Positions 30,642 through 43,021 of a stretch of 64,000 nt of DNA are shown one piece after another. The DNA is from Ptiloglossa arizonensis (lineage: Eukaryota > Arthropoda > Insecta > Hymenoptera > Colletidae), in assembly GCF_051014685.1 (NCBI RefSeq), contig NW_027478390.1, positions 2,702,501 through 2,766,500 on the forward strand, given 5' to 3'. Both the position numbers and the translations under genes were made by a program. A model generated the notes under the pieces. The model was not told the origin of the DNA, ran no database searches, and saw only the letters and a list, made by a program, of their open reading frames with translations. Within the stretch, counting starts at the first letter, position 1. Each line of letters begins with the position of its first letter.

Positions 30642-31693
30642 TATAACGTATAACGTATAACGTATAACGTATAACGTATAAAGTATAACGTATAACGTAT
30701 AACGTATAACGTATAACGTATAACGTATAACGTATAACGTATAACGTATAACGTTTAACGTATAACGTATAACGTATAACGTATAACGTATAACGTATAA
30801 CGCATAACGTATAACCTATGACGTATAACGTATAACGTATAACGTATAACGTATAACGTATAACGTATAACGTATAACGTATAACGTATAACGTATAACG
30901 TATAACGTATAACGTATAACGTATAACGTATAACGTATAACGTATAACGTATAACGTATAACGTATAACGTATAACGTATAACGTATAACGTATAACGTA
31001 TAACGTATAACGTATAACGTATAACGTTTAACGTATAACGTATAACGTATAACGTATAACGTATAACGTATATCGTATAACGTATAACGTATAACGTATT
31101 ACGTATAACGTATAACGTATAACGTATAACGTATAACGTATAACGTATAACGTATCACGAATAACGTAAAACGCATAACGTATATCGTACACCGTATAAC
31201 GTATAGCGTATAACGTATACCGTATCACGTATAATGTATTACGAATAACGTGTAACGTATAACGTGTAACGTATTACGTATAACGTATAACGTATAACGT
31301 ATAACGTATAACGTATAACGTATAACGTATCACGAATAACGTAAAACGCATAACGTATATCGTATACCGTATAACGTATAACGTATAACGTATAACGTAT
31401 AACGTATAACGTATAACGTATAACATATAACGCATAACGTATATCGTATACCGTATAACGTATAACGTATAACGTATAACGTATAACGTATAACGTATAA
31501 CGCCTAACGAATAACGTATAACGTATAACCTATGACGTATAACGTATAACGTATAACGTATCACGTATATCGTATAACGTATAACGTATAACGTATTACG
31601 TATAACGTATAACGTATAACGTATAACGTATAACGTATAACGTATAACGTATAACGTATCACGAATAACGTAAAACGCATAACGTATATCGTA

Positions 31694-31805
31694 CTATATT
31701 TACAAAGATATAATACTATTTATACCTTAAATTTAGGGGTCTGACGATATGCCCTCAACATTTAGAGTTGGTCGACCATTAAGTACTTATAAATGTCAGA
31801 GATCT
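31694..31805. other. Only non-satellite segment, 112 nt
   Basis: These 112 nt share no heptamer structure with the array and are about 31% G+C. They begin after ATATCGTA and end in CAGAGATCT, directly before TAACGTA. The sister tandem copy has exactly 112 nt of satellite at the same place (33232-33343), so this is a replacement of equal length. No target-site duplication, terminal inverted repeat or poly-A tail is visible. It contains the 10-bp palindromes TGGTCGACCA (31769-31778) and TAAGTACTTA (31780-31789). An ATG at 31749 opens only 19 codons and stops in the adjoining satellite. A TATAAATA lies on the minus strand at 31717-31724. I do not recognise a family. It could be a remnant of a transposable element or other unique DNA captured during repair, or an assembly or consensus artefact. 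Confidence 0.85.
31740..31800 (+). other. Possible hairpin within the non-satellite segment
   Basis: TCTGAC (31740-31745) can pair with GTCAGA (31795-31800), and ATTTA (31760-31764) with TAAAT (31790-31794). This gives 11 coaxial pairs with a 14-nt bulge on the left arm. Inside, TGG (31769-31771) can pair with CCA (31776-31778) over a TCGA loop. Pairings like this can arise by chance in AT-rich DNA, and no RNA family is recognised. Confidence 0.25.
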
Positions 31806-32025
31806 TAACGTATAACGAATAACGTAAAACGTATAACGCATAACGTATTATATAACGCATAACGTATAACGTATAACGTATACCGTATCACGTATAATGT
31901 ATTACGAATAACGTGTAACGTATAACGTATAACGTATAACGTATAACGTATAACGTATAACGTATAACGTATAACGTATAACGTATAACGTATAACGTAT
32001 AACGTATAACGTAAAACGTATAACG

Positions 32026-32193
32026 TATTACGTATTACATATTTCGTATAACGTATAACGTGTATCGTATAACTTATGACGTATAACTTATAACGTATGA
32101 CGTATAACGTATAACTTGTAACGAAAAACGTATAACGAATAACGTAAAACGTATGACGCATTACATATTACATATAACGTATAACGCAAAACG
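32026..32193. repeat. M block, copy 8, left-truncated
   Basis: The block enters M at TATTACGTATTACATATTTCG's position, preceded by ordinary AAAACGTATAACG units, so the GTGTAACGAAG part is missing. The right part through GCAAAACG is complete. The fusion point marks the junction of the 1.54-kb tandem blocks. Confidence 0.85.
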
Positions 32194-33576
32194 TATAACG
32201 TATAACGTATAACGTATAACGTATAACGTATAAAGTATAACGTATAACGTATAACGTATAACGTATAACGTATAACGTATAACGTATAACGTATAACGTA
32301 TAACGTTTAACGTATAACGTATAACGTATAACGTATAACGTATAACGTATAACGCATAACGTATAACCTATGACGTATAACGTATAACGTATAACGTATA
32401 ACGTATAACGTATAACGTATAACGTATAACGTATAACGTATAACGTATAACGTATAACGTATAACGTATAACGTATAACGTATAACGTATAACGTATAAC
32501 GTATAACGTATAACGTATAACGTATAACGTATAACGTATAACGTATAACGTATAACGTATAACGTTTAACGTATAACGTATAACGTATAACGTATAACGT
32601 ATAACGTATATCGTATAACGTATAACGTATAACGTATTACGTATAACGTATAACGTATAACGTATAACGTATAACGTATAACGTATAACGTATCACGAAT
32701 AACGTAAAACGCATAACGTATATCGTACACCGTATAACGTATAGCGTATAACGTATACCGTATCACGTATAATGTATTACGAATAACGTGTAACGTATAA
32801 CGTGTAACGTATTACGTATAACGTATAACGTATAACGTATAACGTATAACGTATAACGTATAACGTATCACGAATAACGTAAAACGCATAACGTATATCG
32901 TATACCGTATAACGTATAACGTATAACGTATAACGTATAACGTATAACGTATAACGTATAACATATAACGCATAACGTATATCGTATACCGTATAACGTA
33001 TAACGTATAACGTATAACGTATAACGTATAACGTATAACGCCTAACGAATAACGTATAACGTATAACCTATGACGTATAACGTATAACGTATAACGTATC
33101 ACGTATATCGTTTAACGTATAACGTATAACGTATTACGTATAACGTATAACGTATAACGTATAACGTATAACGTATAACGTATAACGTATAACGTATCAC
33201 GAATAACGTAAAACGCATAACGTATATCGTATACCGTATAACGTATAACGTATAACGTATAACGTATAACGTATAACGTATAACGCATAACGAATAACGT
33301 ATAACGTATAACCTATGACGTATAACGTATAACGTATAACGTATAACGTATAACGAATAACGTAAAACGTATAACGCATAACGTATTATATAACGCATAA
33401 CGTATAACGTATAACGTATACCGTATCACGTATAATGTATTACGAATAACGTGTAACGTATAACGTATAACGTATAACGTATAACGTATAACGTATAACG
33501 TATAACGTATAACGTATAACGTATAACGTATAACGTATAACGTATAACGTATAACGTATAACGTAAAACGTATAAC
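32026..33576. repeat. Tandem block of about 1.54 kb, copy B (intact satellite)
   Basis: This is the second member of the 1.54-kb pair. It carries uninterrupted satellite at 33232-33343, where copy A has the non-satellite segment. Relative to copy A it has at least one substitution near the site (GTTTAACG around 33112). It starts within a left-truncated M block. The right edge is approximate. Confidence 0.78.
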
Positions 33577-35114
33577 GTATAACGTATAACGTATAACGTA
33601 TAACGTATAACGTATAGCGTATAACGTATAACGTATAACGTATAACGTATAACGTATAACGTATAACGTATATCGTATAACGTATAACGTATAACGTATA
33701 ACGTATAACGTATAACGTATAACGTATAACCTATAACGTATAACGTATAACGTATAACGTATAACGTATAACGTATAACGTATAACGTATAACGTATAAA
33801 GTATAACGTATAACGTATAACGTATAACGTATAACGTATAACGTATATCGTATACCGTATAACGTATAACGTATAACGTATAACGTATAACGTATAACGC
33901 ATAACGAATAACGTATAACGTATAACCTATAACGTATAACGTATAACGTATAACGTATAACATATAACGCATAACGTATATCGTATACCGTATAACGTAT
34001 GACGTATAACGTATAACGTATAACGTATAACGTATAACGTATAACGTATAACGCATAACGAATAACGTATAACGTATAACCTATGACGTATAACGTATAA
34101 CGTATAACGTATAACGTATAACGAATAACGTAAAACGTATAACGCATAACGTATTATATAACGCATAACGTATAACGTATAACGTATACCGTATCACGTA
34201 TAATGTATTACGAATAACGTGTAACGTATAACGTATAACGTATAACGTATAACGTATAACGTATAACGTATAACGTATAACGTATAACGTATAACGTATA
34301 ACGTATAACGTATAACGTAAAACGTATAACGTATAACGTATAACGTATAACGTATAACGTATAACGTATAGCGTATAACGTATAACGTATAACGTATAAC
34401 GTATAACGTATAACGTATAACGTATAACGTATAACGTATAACGCCTAACGAATAACGTATAACGTATAACCTATGACGTATAACGTATAACGTATAACGT
34501 ATCACGTATATCGTATAACGTATAACGTATAACGTATTACGTATAACGTATAACGTATAACGTATAACGTATAACGTATAACGTATAACGTATAACGTAT
34601 AACGTATAACGTATCACGAATAACGTAAAACGCATAACGTATATCGTATACCGTATAACGTATAACGTATAACGTATAACGTATAACGTATAACGTATAA
34701 CGCATAACGAATAACGTATAACGTATAACCTATGACGTATAACGTATAACGTATAACGTATAACGTATAACGTATAACGTATAACGTATAACGTATAACG
34801 TATAACGTATAACGTATATCGTAGAACGTATAACATGTAACTTATAACGTATAACGTAGAACGTATAACATGTAACGTATAACGTATAACGTATAACGTA
34901 TAACGTATAACGTATAACGTATAACGTATAACGTATAACGTATAACGTTTAACGTATAACGTATAACGTATAACGTATAACGTATAAAGTATAACGTATA
35001 ACGTATAACGTATAACGTATAACGTATAACGTATAACGTATAACGTATAACGTATAACGTATAACGTATCACGAATAACGTAAAACGTATAACGCATAAC
35101 GTATAACGTATAAC

Positions 35115-35318
35115 GTGTAACGAAGAACGTATAACGAATGACGTAAAACGTATTACGTATTACATGTTTCGTATAACGTATAACGTGTATCGTATAACTT
35201 ATGACGTATAACTTATAACGTATGACGTATAACGTATAACTTGTAACGAAAAACGTATAACGAATAACGTAAAACGTATGACGCATTACATATTACATAT
35301 AACGTATAACGCAAAACG
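35115..35318. repeat. M block (204 bp), copy 9
   Basis: This is a complete copy with the TACATGTTTCG state. It lies 294 bp after the T block at 34821, the shortest T-to-M spacing, still 42 whole units. Confidence 0.9.
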
Positions 35319-37410
35319 TATAACGTATAACGTATAACGTATAACGTATAACGTATAACGTATAAAGTATAACGTATAACGTATAACGTATAACGTATAA
35401 CGTATAACGTATAACGTATAACGTATAACGTATAACGTATAACGTATAACGTATAACGTTTAACGTATAACGTATAACGTATAACGTATAACGTATAACG
35501 TATAACGTATAACGTATAACGTATAACGTATAACGTATAACGTATAACGTATAACGTATAACGTATAACGTATAACGTATAACGTATAACGTATAACGTA
35601 TAACGTATAACGTATAACGTATAACGTATAACGTATAACGTATAACGTATATCGTAAAACGTATAACGTATAACGTATAACGTATAACGTATAACGTATA
35701 ACGTATAATGTATAACGTATACCGTATAACGTATAACGTAAAACGTATAACGCATAACGTATAACGTATAACGTATAACGAATAACGTAAAACGTATAAC
35801 GCATAACGTATATCGTATACCGTATAACGTAAAACGTATAACGTATAACGTATAACGTATAACGTATAACGTATAGCGTATAACGTATAACGTATAACGT
35901 ATATCGTAAAACGTATAACGTATAACGTATAACGTATAACGTATAACGTAAAACGTATAACGCATAACGTATAACGTATACCGTATAACGTATAACGTAT
36001 AACGTATAAAGTATAGGGTATAACGTATAACGTATAACGTACAATGTATAACGTATAACGTATGACGTAAAACGTATAACGCATAACGTATAACGTATAA
36101 CGTATAACGTATAACGTATAACGTATAACGTATAACGTATAACGTATAACGTATAAGGTATAACGTATAACGTATAACGTATAACGTATAACGTATAACG
36201 TATAACGTATAACGTATAACGTATAACGTATAACGTATAACGCATAACGTATAACGTATGACGTATAACGTATAACGTATAACGTATAACGTATAACGTA
36301 TAATGTATAACGTATAACGTATAACGTATAACGTATAACGTATAACGTATAACGTATAACGTATAACGTATAACGTAGAACGTATAACATGTAACTTATA
36401 ACGTATAACGTAGAACGTATAACATGTAACGTATAACGTATAACGTATAACGTATAACGTATAACGTATAACGTATAACGTATAACGTATAACGTATAAC
36501 GTATAACGTTTAACGTATAACGTATAACGTATAACGTATAACGTATAAAGTATAACGTATAACGTATAACGTATAACGTATAACGTATAACGTATAACGT
36601 ATAACGTATAACGTATAACGTATAACGTATATCGTAAAACGTATAACGTATAACGTATAACGTATAACGTATAACGTATAACGTATAATGTATAACGTAT
36701 ACCGTATAACGTATAACGTATAACGTATAACGTATAACGTATAACGTATAACGTATAACGTATAACGTATAACGTATAACGTAGAACGTATAACATGTAA
36801 CTTATAACGTATAACGTAGAACGTATAACATGTAACGTATAACGTATAACGTATAACGTATAACGTATAACGTATAACGTATAACGTATAACGTATAACG
36901 TATAACGTTTAACGTATAACGTATAACGTATAACGTATAACGTATAAAGTATAACGTATAACGTATAACGTATAACGTATAACGTATAACGTATAACGTA
37001 TAACGTATAACGTATAACGTATAACGTATATCGTAAAACGTATAACGTATAACGTATAACGTATAACGTATAACGTATAACGTATAATGTATAACGTATA
37101 CCGTATAACGTATAACGTATAACGTATAACGTATAACGTATAACGTATAACGTATCACGAATAACGTAAAACGTATAACGCATAACGTATAACGTATAAC
37201 GTATAACGTATAACGTTTAACGTATAACGTATAACGTATAACGTATAACGTATAACGTATAACGCATAACGTATAACCTATGACGTATAACGTATAACGT
37301 ATAACGTATAACGTATAACGTATAACGTATAACGTATAACGTATAACGTATAACGTATAACGTATAACGTATAACGTATAACGTATAACGCATAACGTAT
37401 AACGTATAAC

Positions 37411-37614
37411 GTGTAACGAAGAACGTATAACGAATGACGTAAAACGTATTACGTATTACATATTTCGTATAACGTATAACGTGTATCGTATAACTTATGA
37501 CGTATAACTTATAACGTATGACGTATAACGTATAACTTGTAACGAAAAACGTATAACGAATAACGTAAAACGTATGACGCATTACATATTACATATAACG
37601 TATAACGCAAAACG
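37411..37614. repeat. M block (204 bp), copy 10
   Basis: This is a complete copy with the TACATATTTCG state. It is 630 bp after the T block at 36781 and 2,296 bp (328 units) after copy 9. Confidence 0.9.
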
Positions 37615-39468
37615 TATAACGTATAACGTATAACGTATAACGTATAACGTATAAAGTATAACGTATAACGTATAACGTATAACGTATAACGTATAACGTA
37701 TAACGTATAACGTATAACGTATAACGTTTAACGTATAACGTATAACGTATAACGTATAACGTATAACGTATAATGTATAACGTATAACGTATAACGTATA
37801 ACGTATAACGTATAACGTATAACGTATAACGTATAACGTATAACGTATAACGTAGAACGTATAACATGTAACTTATAACGTATAACGTAGAACGTATAAC
37901 ATGTAACGTATAACGTATAACGTATAACGTATAACGTATAACGTATAACGTATAACGTATAACGTATAACGTATAACGTTTAACGTATAACGTATAACGT
38001 ATAACGTATAACGTATAAAGTATAACGTATAACGTATAACGTATAACGTATAACGTATAACGTATAACGTATAACGTATAACGTATAACGTATAACGTAT
38101 ATCGTAAAACGTATAACGTATAACGTATAACGTATAACGTATAACGTATAACGTATAATGTATAACGTATACCGTATAACGTATAACGTATAACGTATAA
38201 CGTATAACGTATAACGTATAACGTATCACGAATAACGTAAAACGTATAACGCATAACGTATAACGTATAACGTATATCGTATAACGTTTAACGTATAACG
38301 TATAACGTATAACGTATAACGTATAACGTTTAACGTATAACGTATAACGTATAACGTATAACGTATAACGTATAATGTATAACGTATAACGTATAACGTA
38401 TAACGTATAACGTATAACGTATAACGTATAAAGTATAACGTATAACGTATAACGTATAACGTATAACGTATAACGTATAACGTATAACGTATAACGTATA
38501 ACGTATAACGTATATCGTAAAACGTATAACGTATAACGTATAACGTATAACGTATAACGTATAACGTATAATGTATAACGTATACCGTATAACGTATAAC
38601 GTATAACGTATAACGTATAACGTATAACGTATAACGTATAACGTATAACGTATAACGTATAACGTATAACGTATAACGTATAACGTATAACGTATAACGT
38701 ATAACGTATAACGTATAACGTATAACGTATAACGTATAACGTATATCGTAAAACGTATAACGTATAACGTATAACGTATAACGTATAACGTATAACGTAT
38801 AATGTATAACGTATACCGTATAACGTATAACGTAAAACGTATAACGCATAACGTATAACGTATAACGTATAACGAATAACGTAAAACGTATAACGCATAA
38901 CGTATATCGTATACCGTATAACGTAAAACGTATAACGTATAACGTATAACGTATAACGTATAACGTATAGCGTATAACGTATAACGTATAACGTATATCG
39001 TAAAACGTATAACGTATAACGTATAACGTATAACGTATAACGTAAAACGTATAACGCATAACGTATAACGTATACCGTATAACGTATAACGTATAACGTA
39101 TAACGTATAAGGTATAACGTATAACGTATAACGTACAATGTATAACGTATAACGTATGACGTAAAACGTATAACGCATAACGTATAACGTATAACGTATA
39201 ACGTATAACGTATAACGTATAACGTATAACGTATAACGTATAACGTATAACGTATAAGGTATAACGTATAACGTATAACGTATAACGTATAACGTATAAC
39301 GTATAACGTATAACGTATAACGTATAACGTATAACGCATAACGTATAACGTATGACGTATAACGTATAACGTATAACGTATAACGTATAACGTATAATGT
39401 ATAACGTATAACGTATAACGTATAACGTATAACGTATAACGTATAACGTATAACGTATAACGTATAAC

Positions 39469-40539
39469 GTAGAACGTATAACATGTAACTTATAACGTAT
39501 AACGTAGAACGTATAACATGTAACGTATAACGTATAACGTATAACGTATAACGTATAACGTATAACGTATAACGTATAACGTATAACGTATAACGTTTAA
39601 CGTATAACGTATAACGTATAACGTATAACGTATAAAGTATAACGTATAACGTATAACGTATAACGTATAACGTATAACGTATAACGTATAACGTATAACG
39701 TATAACGTATAACGTATATCGTAAAACGTATAACGTATAACGTATAACGTATAACGTATAACGTATAACGTATAATGTATAACGTATACCGTATAACGTA
39801 TAACGTATAACGTATAACGTATAACGTATAACGTATAACGTATCACGAATAACGTAAAACGTATAACGCATAACGTATAACGTATAACGTATAACGTATA
39901 ACGTTTAACGTATAACGTATAACGTATAACGTATAACGTATAACGTATAACGCATAACGTATAACCTATGACGTATAACGTATAACGTATAACGTATAAC
40001 GTATAACGTATAACGTATAACGTATAACGTATAACGTATAACGTATAACGTATAACGTATAACGTATAACGTATAACGCATAACGTATAACGTATAACGT
40101 GTAACGAAGAACGTATAACGAATGACGTAAAACGTATTACGTATTACATATTTCGTATAACGTATAACGTGTATCGTATAACTTATGACGTATAACTTAT
40201 AACGTATGACGTATAACGTATAACTTGTAACGAAAAACGTATAACGAATAACGTAAAACGTATGACGCATTACATATTACATATAACGTATAACGCAAAA
40301 CGTATAACGTATAACGTATAACGTATAACGTATAACGTATAAAGTATAACGTATAACGTATAACGTATAACGTATAACGTATAACGTATAACGTATAACG
40401 AATAACGTATAACGTATAACGTTTAACGTATAACGTATAACGTATAACGTATAACGTATAACGTATAATGTATAACGTATAACGTATAACGTATAACGTA
40501 TAACGTATAACGTATAACGTATAACGTATAACGTATAAC
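39469..40539. repeat. 1,071-bp tandem block, copy A
   Basis: The block contains T (39469), a GTTTAACG variant (39595), an ATATCGTAAAACG variant (about 39717), and M (40099). All recur exactly 1,071 bp later. It is also related at +2,688 bp to the segment starting at 36781. Confidence 0.85.
40099..40302. repeat. M block (204 bp), copy 11
   Basis: This is a complete copy with the TACATATTTCG state, 630 bp after the T block at 39469. Confidence 0.9.
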
Positions 40540-41610
40540 GTAGAACGTATAACATGTAACTTATAACGTATAACGTAGAACGTATAACATGTAACGTATA
40601 ACGTATAACGTATAACGTATAACGTATAACGTATAACGTATAACGTATAACGTATAACGTATAACGTTTAACGTATAACGTATAACGTATAACGTATAAC
40701 GTATAAAGTATAACGTATAACGTATAACGTATAACGTATAACGTATAACGTATAACGTATAACGTATAACGTATAACGTATAACGTATATCGTAAAACGT
40801 ATAACGTATAACGTATAACGTATAACGTATAACGTATAACGTATAATGTATAACGTATACCGTATAACGTATAACGTATAACGTATAACGTATAACGTAT
40901 AACGTATAACGTATCACGAATAACGTAAAACGTATAACGCATAACGTATAACGTATAACGTATAACGTATAACGTTTAACGTATAACGTATAACGTATAA
41001 CGTATAACGTATAACGTATAACGCATAACGTATAACCTATGACGTATAACGTATAACGTATAACGTATAACGTATAACGTATAACGTATAACGTATAACG
41101 TATAACGTATAACGTATAACGTATAACGTATAACGTATAACGTATAACGCATAACGTATAACGTATAACGTGTAACGAAGAACGTATAACGAATGACGTA
41201 AAACGTATTACGTATTACATATTTCGTATAACGTATAACGTGTATCGTATAACTTATGACGTATAACTTATAACGTATGACGTATAACGTATAACTTGTA
41301 ACGAAAAACGTATAACGAATAACGTAAAACGTATGACGCATTACATATTACATATAACGTATAACGCAAAACGTATAACGTATAACGTATAACGTATAAC
41401 GTATAACGTATAACGTATAAAGTATAACGTATAACGTATAACGTATAACGTATAACGTATAACGTATAACGTATAACGTATAACGTATAACGTTTAACGT
41501 ATAACGTATAACGTATAACGTATAACGTATAACGTATAACGCATAACGTATAACCTATGACGTATCACGAATAACGTAAAACGTATAACGCATAACGTAT
41601 AACGTATAAC
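40540..41610. repeat. 1,071-bp tandem block, copy B
   Basis: This repeats the block starting at 39469, with T at 40540, GTTTAACG at 40666, the ATATCG variant at about 40788 and M at 41170. After M the match drifts by one unit (a TAAAGTA variant is displaced by 1,078 bp) and breaks up before the next M copy at 41653. Confidence 0.8.
41170..41373. repeat. M block (204 bp), copy 12
   Basis: This is a complete copy with the TACATATTTCG state, 630 bp after the T block at 40540 and 1,071 bp after copy 11. Confidence 0.9.
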
Positions 41611-41652
41611 GTATAACGTATAACGTATAACGCATAACGTATAACGTATAAC

Positions 41653-41856
41653 GTGTAACGAAGAACGTATAACGAATGACGTAAAACGTATTACGTATTA
41701 CATATTTCGTATAACGTATAACGTGTATCGTATAACTTATGACGTATAACTTATAACGTATGACGTATAACGTATAACTTGTAACGAAAAACGTATAACG
41801 AATAACGTAAAACGTATGACGCATTACATATTACATATAACGTATAACGCAAAACG
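41653..41856. repeat. M block (204 bp), copy 13
   Basis: This is a complete copy with no T block of its own, only 483 bp (69 units) after copy 12, the closest M pair in the window. The sequence between copies 12 and 13 is a shortened version of the usual spacer. Confidence 0.9.
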
Positions 41857-42035
41857 TATAACGTATAACGTATAACGTATAACGTATAACGTATAAAGTA
41901 TAACGTATAACGTATAACGTATAACGTATAACGTATAACGTATAACGTATAACGTATAACGTATAACGTTTAACGTATAACGTATAACGTATAACGTATA
42001 ACGTATAACGTATAACGCATAACGTATAACCTATG

Positions 42036-42315
42036 ACGTATAACGTATAACGTATAACGTATAACGTATAACGTATAACGTATAACGTATAACGTATAAC
42101 GTATAACGTATAACGTATAACGTATAACGTATAACGTATAACGTATAACGTATAACGTATAACGTATAACGTATAACGTATAACGTATAACGTATAACGT
42201 ATAACGTATAACGTATAACGTATAACGTATAACGTATAACGTATAACGTATAACGTATAACGTATAACGTATAACGTATAACGTATAACGTATAACGTAT
42301 AACGTATAACGTATA
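42036..42315. repeat. Pure satellite tract, 280 bp
   Basis: Consensus units run from the ACCTATGACG variant at 42035 to an ATATCG variant at 42316. Confidence 0.9.
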
Positions 42316-43011
42316 TCGTATAACGTATAACGTATAACGTATTACGTATAACGTATAACGTATAACGTATAACGTATAACGTATAACGTATAACGTATCA
42401 CGAATAACGTAAAACGCATAACGTATATCGTACACCGTATAACGTATAGCGTATAACGTATACCGTATCACGTATAATGTATTACGAATAACGTGTAACG
42501 TATAACGTGTAACGTATTACGTATAACGTATAACCTATGACGTATAACGTATAACGTATAACGTATAACGTATAACATATAACGCATAACGTATATCGTA
42601 TACCGTATAACGTATAACGTATAACGTATAACGTATAACGTATAACGTATAACGTATAACGCCTAACGAATAAGGTATAACGTATAACCTATGACGTATA
42701 ACGTATAACATATAACGTATCACGTATATCGTATAACGTATAACGTATAACGTATTACGTATAACGTATAACGTATAACGTATAACGTATAACGTATAAC
42801 GTATAACGTATAACGTATAACGTATCACGAATAACGTAAAACGCATAACGTATATCGTATACCGTATAACGTATAACGTATAACGTATAACGTATAACGT
42901 ATAACGTATAACGCATAACGAATAACGTATAACGTATAACCTATGACGTATAACGTATAACGTATAACGTATAACTAATAACGAATAACGTAAAACCTAT
43001 AACGCATAACG

Positions 43012-43021
43012 TATTATATAA
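43012..43021. repeat. -2 register junction TATTATATAA, representative of 20
   Basis: Here the unit is interrupted so that two successive CG dinucleotides are 12 bp apart, not 7 or 14, which shifts the register by -2. The same decamer starts at 1637, 2391, 12448, 15610, 26451, 31846, 33384, 34152, 43012, 43703, 45259, 48589, 49294, 51476, 52272, 53565, 54102, 54583, 56125 and 62078. It is nearly always preceded by a GAATAACG unit, an AAAACG or AAAACC unit, and GCATAACG, so the copies very likely descend from one event. Confidence 0.9.

Larger units (their letters stand above)
17449..31693. repeat. Central satellite domain with M and T marker blocks, left half
   Basis: From about 17.5 kb the array acquires two families not seen to the left: the diverged 204-bp M block (copies at 18120, 19989, 23405, 25029, 29115 and 30438, and a truncated one at 27477) and the 57-bp T block (17672, 19457, 22957, 27043, 28541). 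Between them lie pure runs and the common variant clusters. A segment at about 20,383-20,971 repeats 11,623-12,211 at an offset of 8,760 bp. Segments sharing ATGTCGTACACCG near 22098 and 26758 relate this domain to the 3,162-bp duplication. Confidence 0.88.
30475..32025. repeat. Tandem block of about 1.54 kb, copy A (contains the non-satellite segment)
   Basis: Landmarks in this block recur 1,538 bp downstream (1,552 bp at the M end): the GTTTAACG variant near 31025 and 32563, TACACCG near 31190 and 32728, and the -2 junction at 31846 and 33384. Immediately before the non-satellite segment, the ATATCGTA at 31686-31693 matches 33224-33231. Immediately after it, 31806 matches 33344. In between, copy A has 112 nt of unrelated sequence and copy B has 112 nt of satellite. 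Edges are approximate. Confidence 0.8.
31806..41970. repeat. Central satellite domain with M and T marker blocks, right half
   Basis: This domain carries M copies 8 to 13 and T copies 6 to 11 in nested duplications. One shift of 2,688 bp (384 units) maps T 36781 to 39469 and M 37411 to 40099. One of 1,071 bp (153 units) maps T 39469 to 40540 and M 40099 to 41170. The last two M copies are only 483 bp (69 units) apart. The -2 junctions at 31846, 33384 and 34152 are the only register shifts. No gene is seen. Confidence 0.88.

Noticed and set aside
31717..31724. TATAAATA on the minus strand as a promoter
   Set aside because: One TATA-like octamer in AT-rich DNA, with no other promoter element and no gene downstream, is not evidence of a promoter.
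31720..31805. Resemblance of the non-satellite segment to part of a 5S rRNA gene (GGTCG followed by AGTACTT)
   Set aside because: Only two short matches exist, with the wrong spacing, and the remaining conserved 5S positions do not align.
31694..31805. LTR or other transposon end
   Set aside because: The orientation and AT-rich composition gave a vague impression of a retroelement LTR. However, no terminal TG...CA, inverted repeat, primer-binding site, target duplication or coding remnant can be shown.
31749..31808. Plus-strand ATG frame of 19 codons in the non-satellite segment
   Set aside because: It is too short to support, its stop is supplied by the adjoining satellite, and no similarity is recognised.
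35213..37183. Minus-strand open frame of 656 codons, and dozens of similar ones
   Set aside because: All are the same heptapeptide cycle produced by a stop-free 7-bp repeat. Starts arise from CAT variants on the plus strand, and ends fall wherever a variant makes a stop. No domain, no ribosome-binding or promoter context, and no difference between codon positions is visible.
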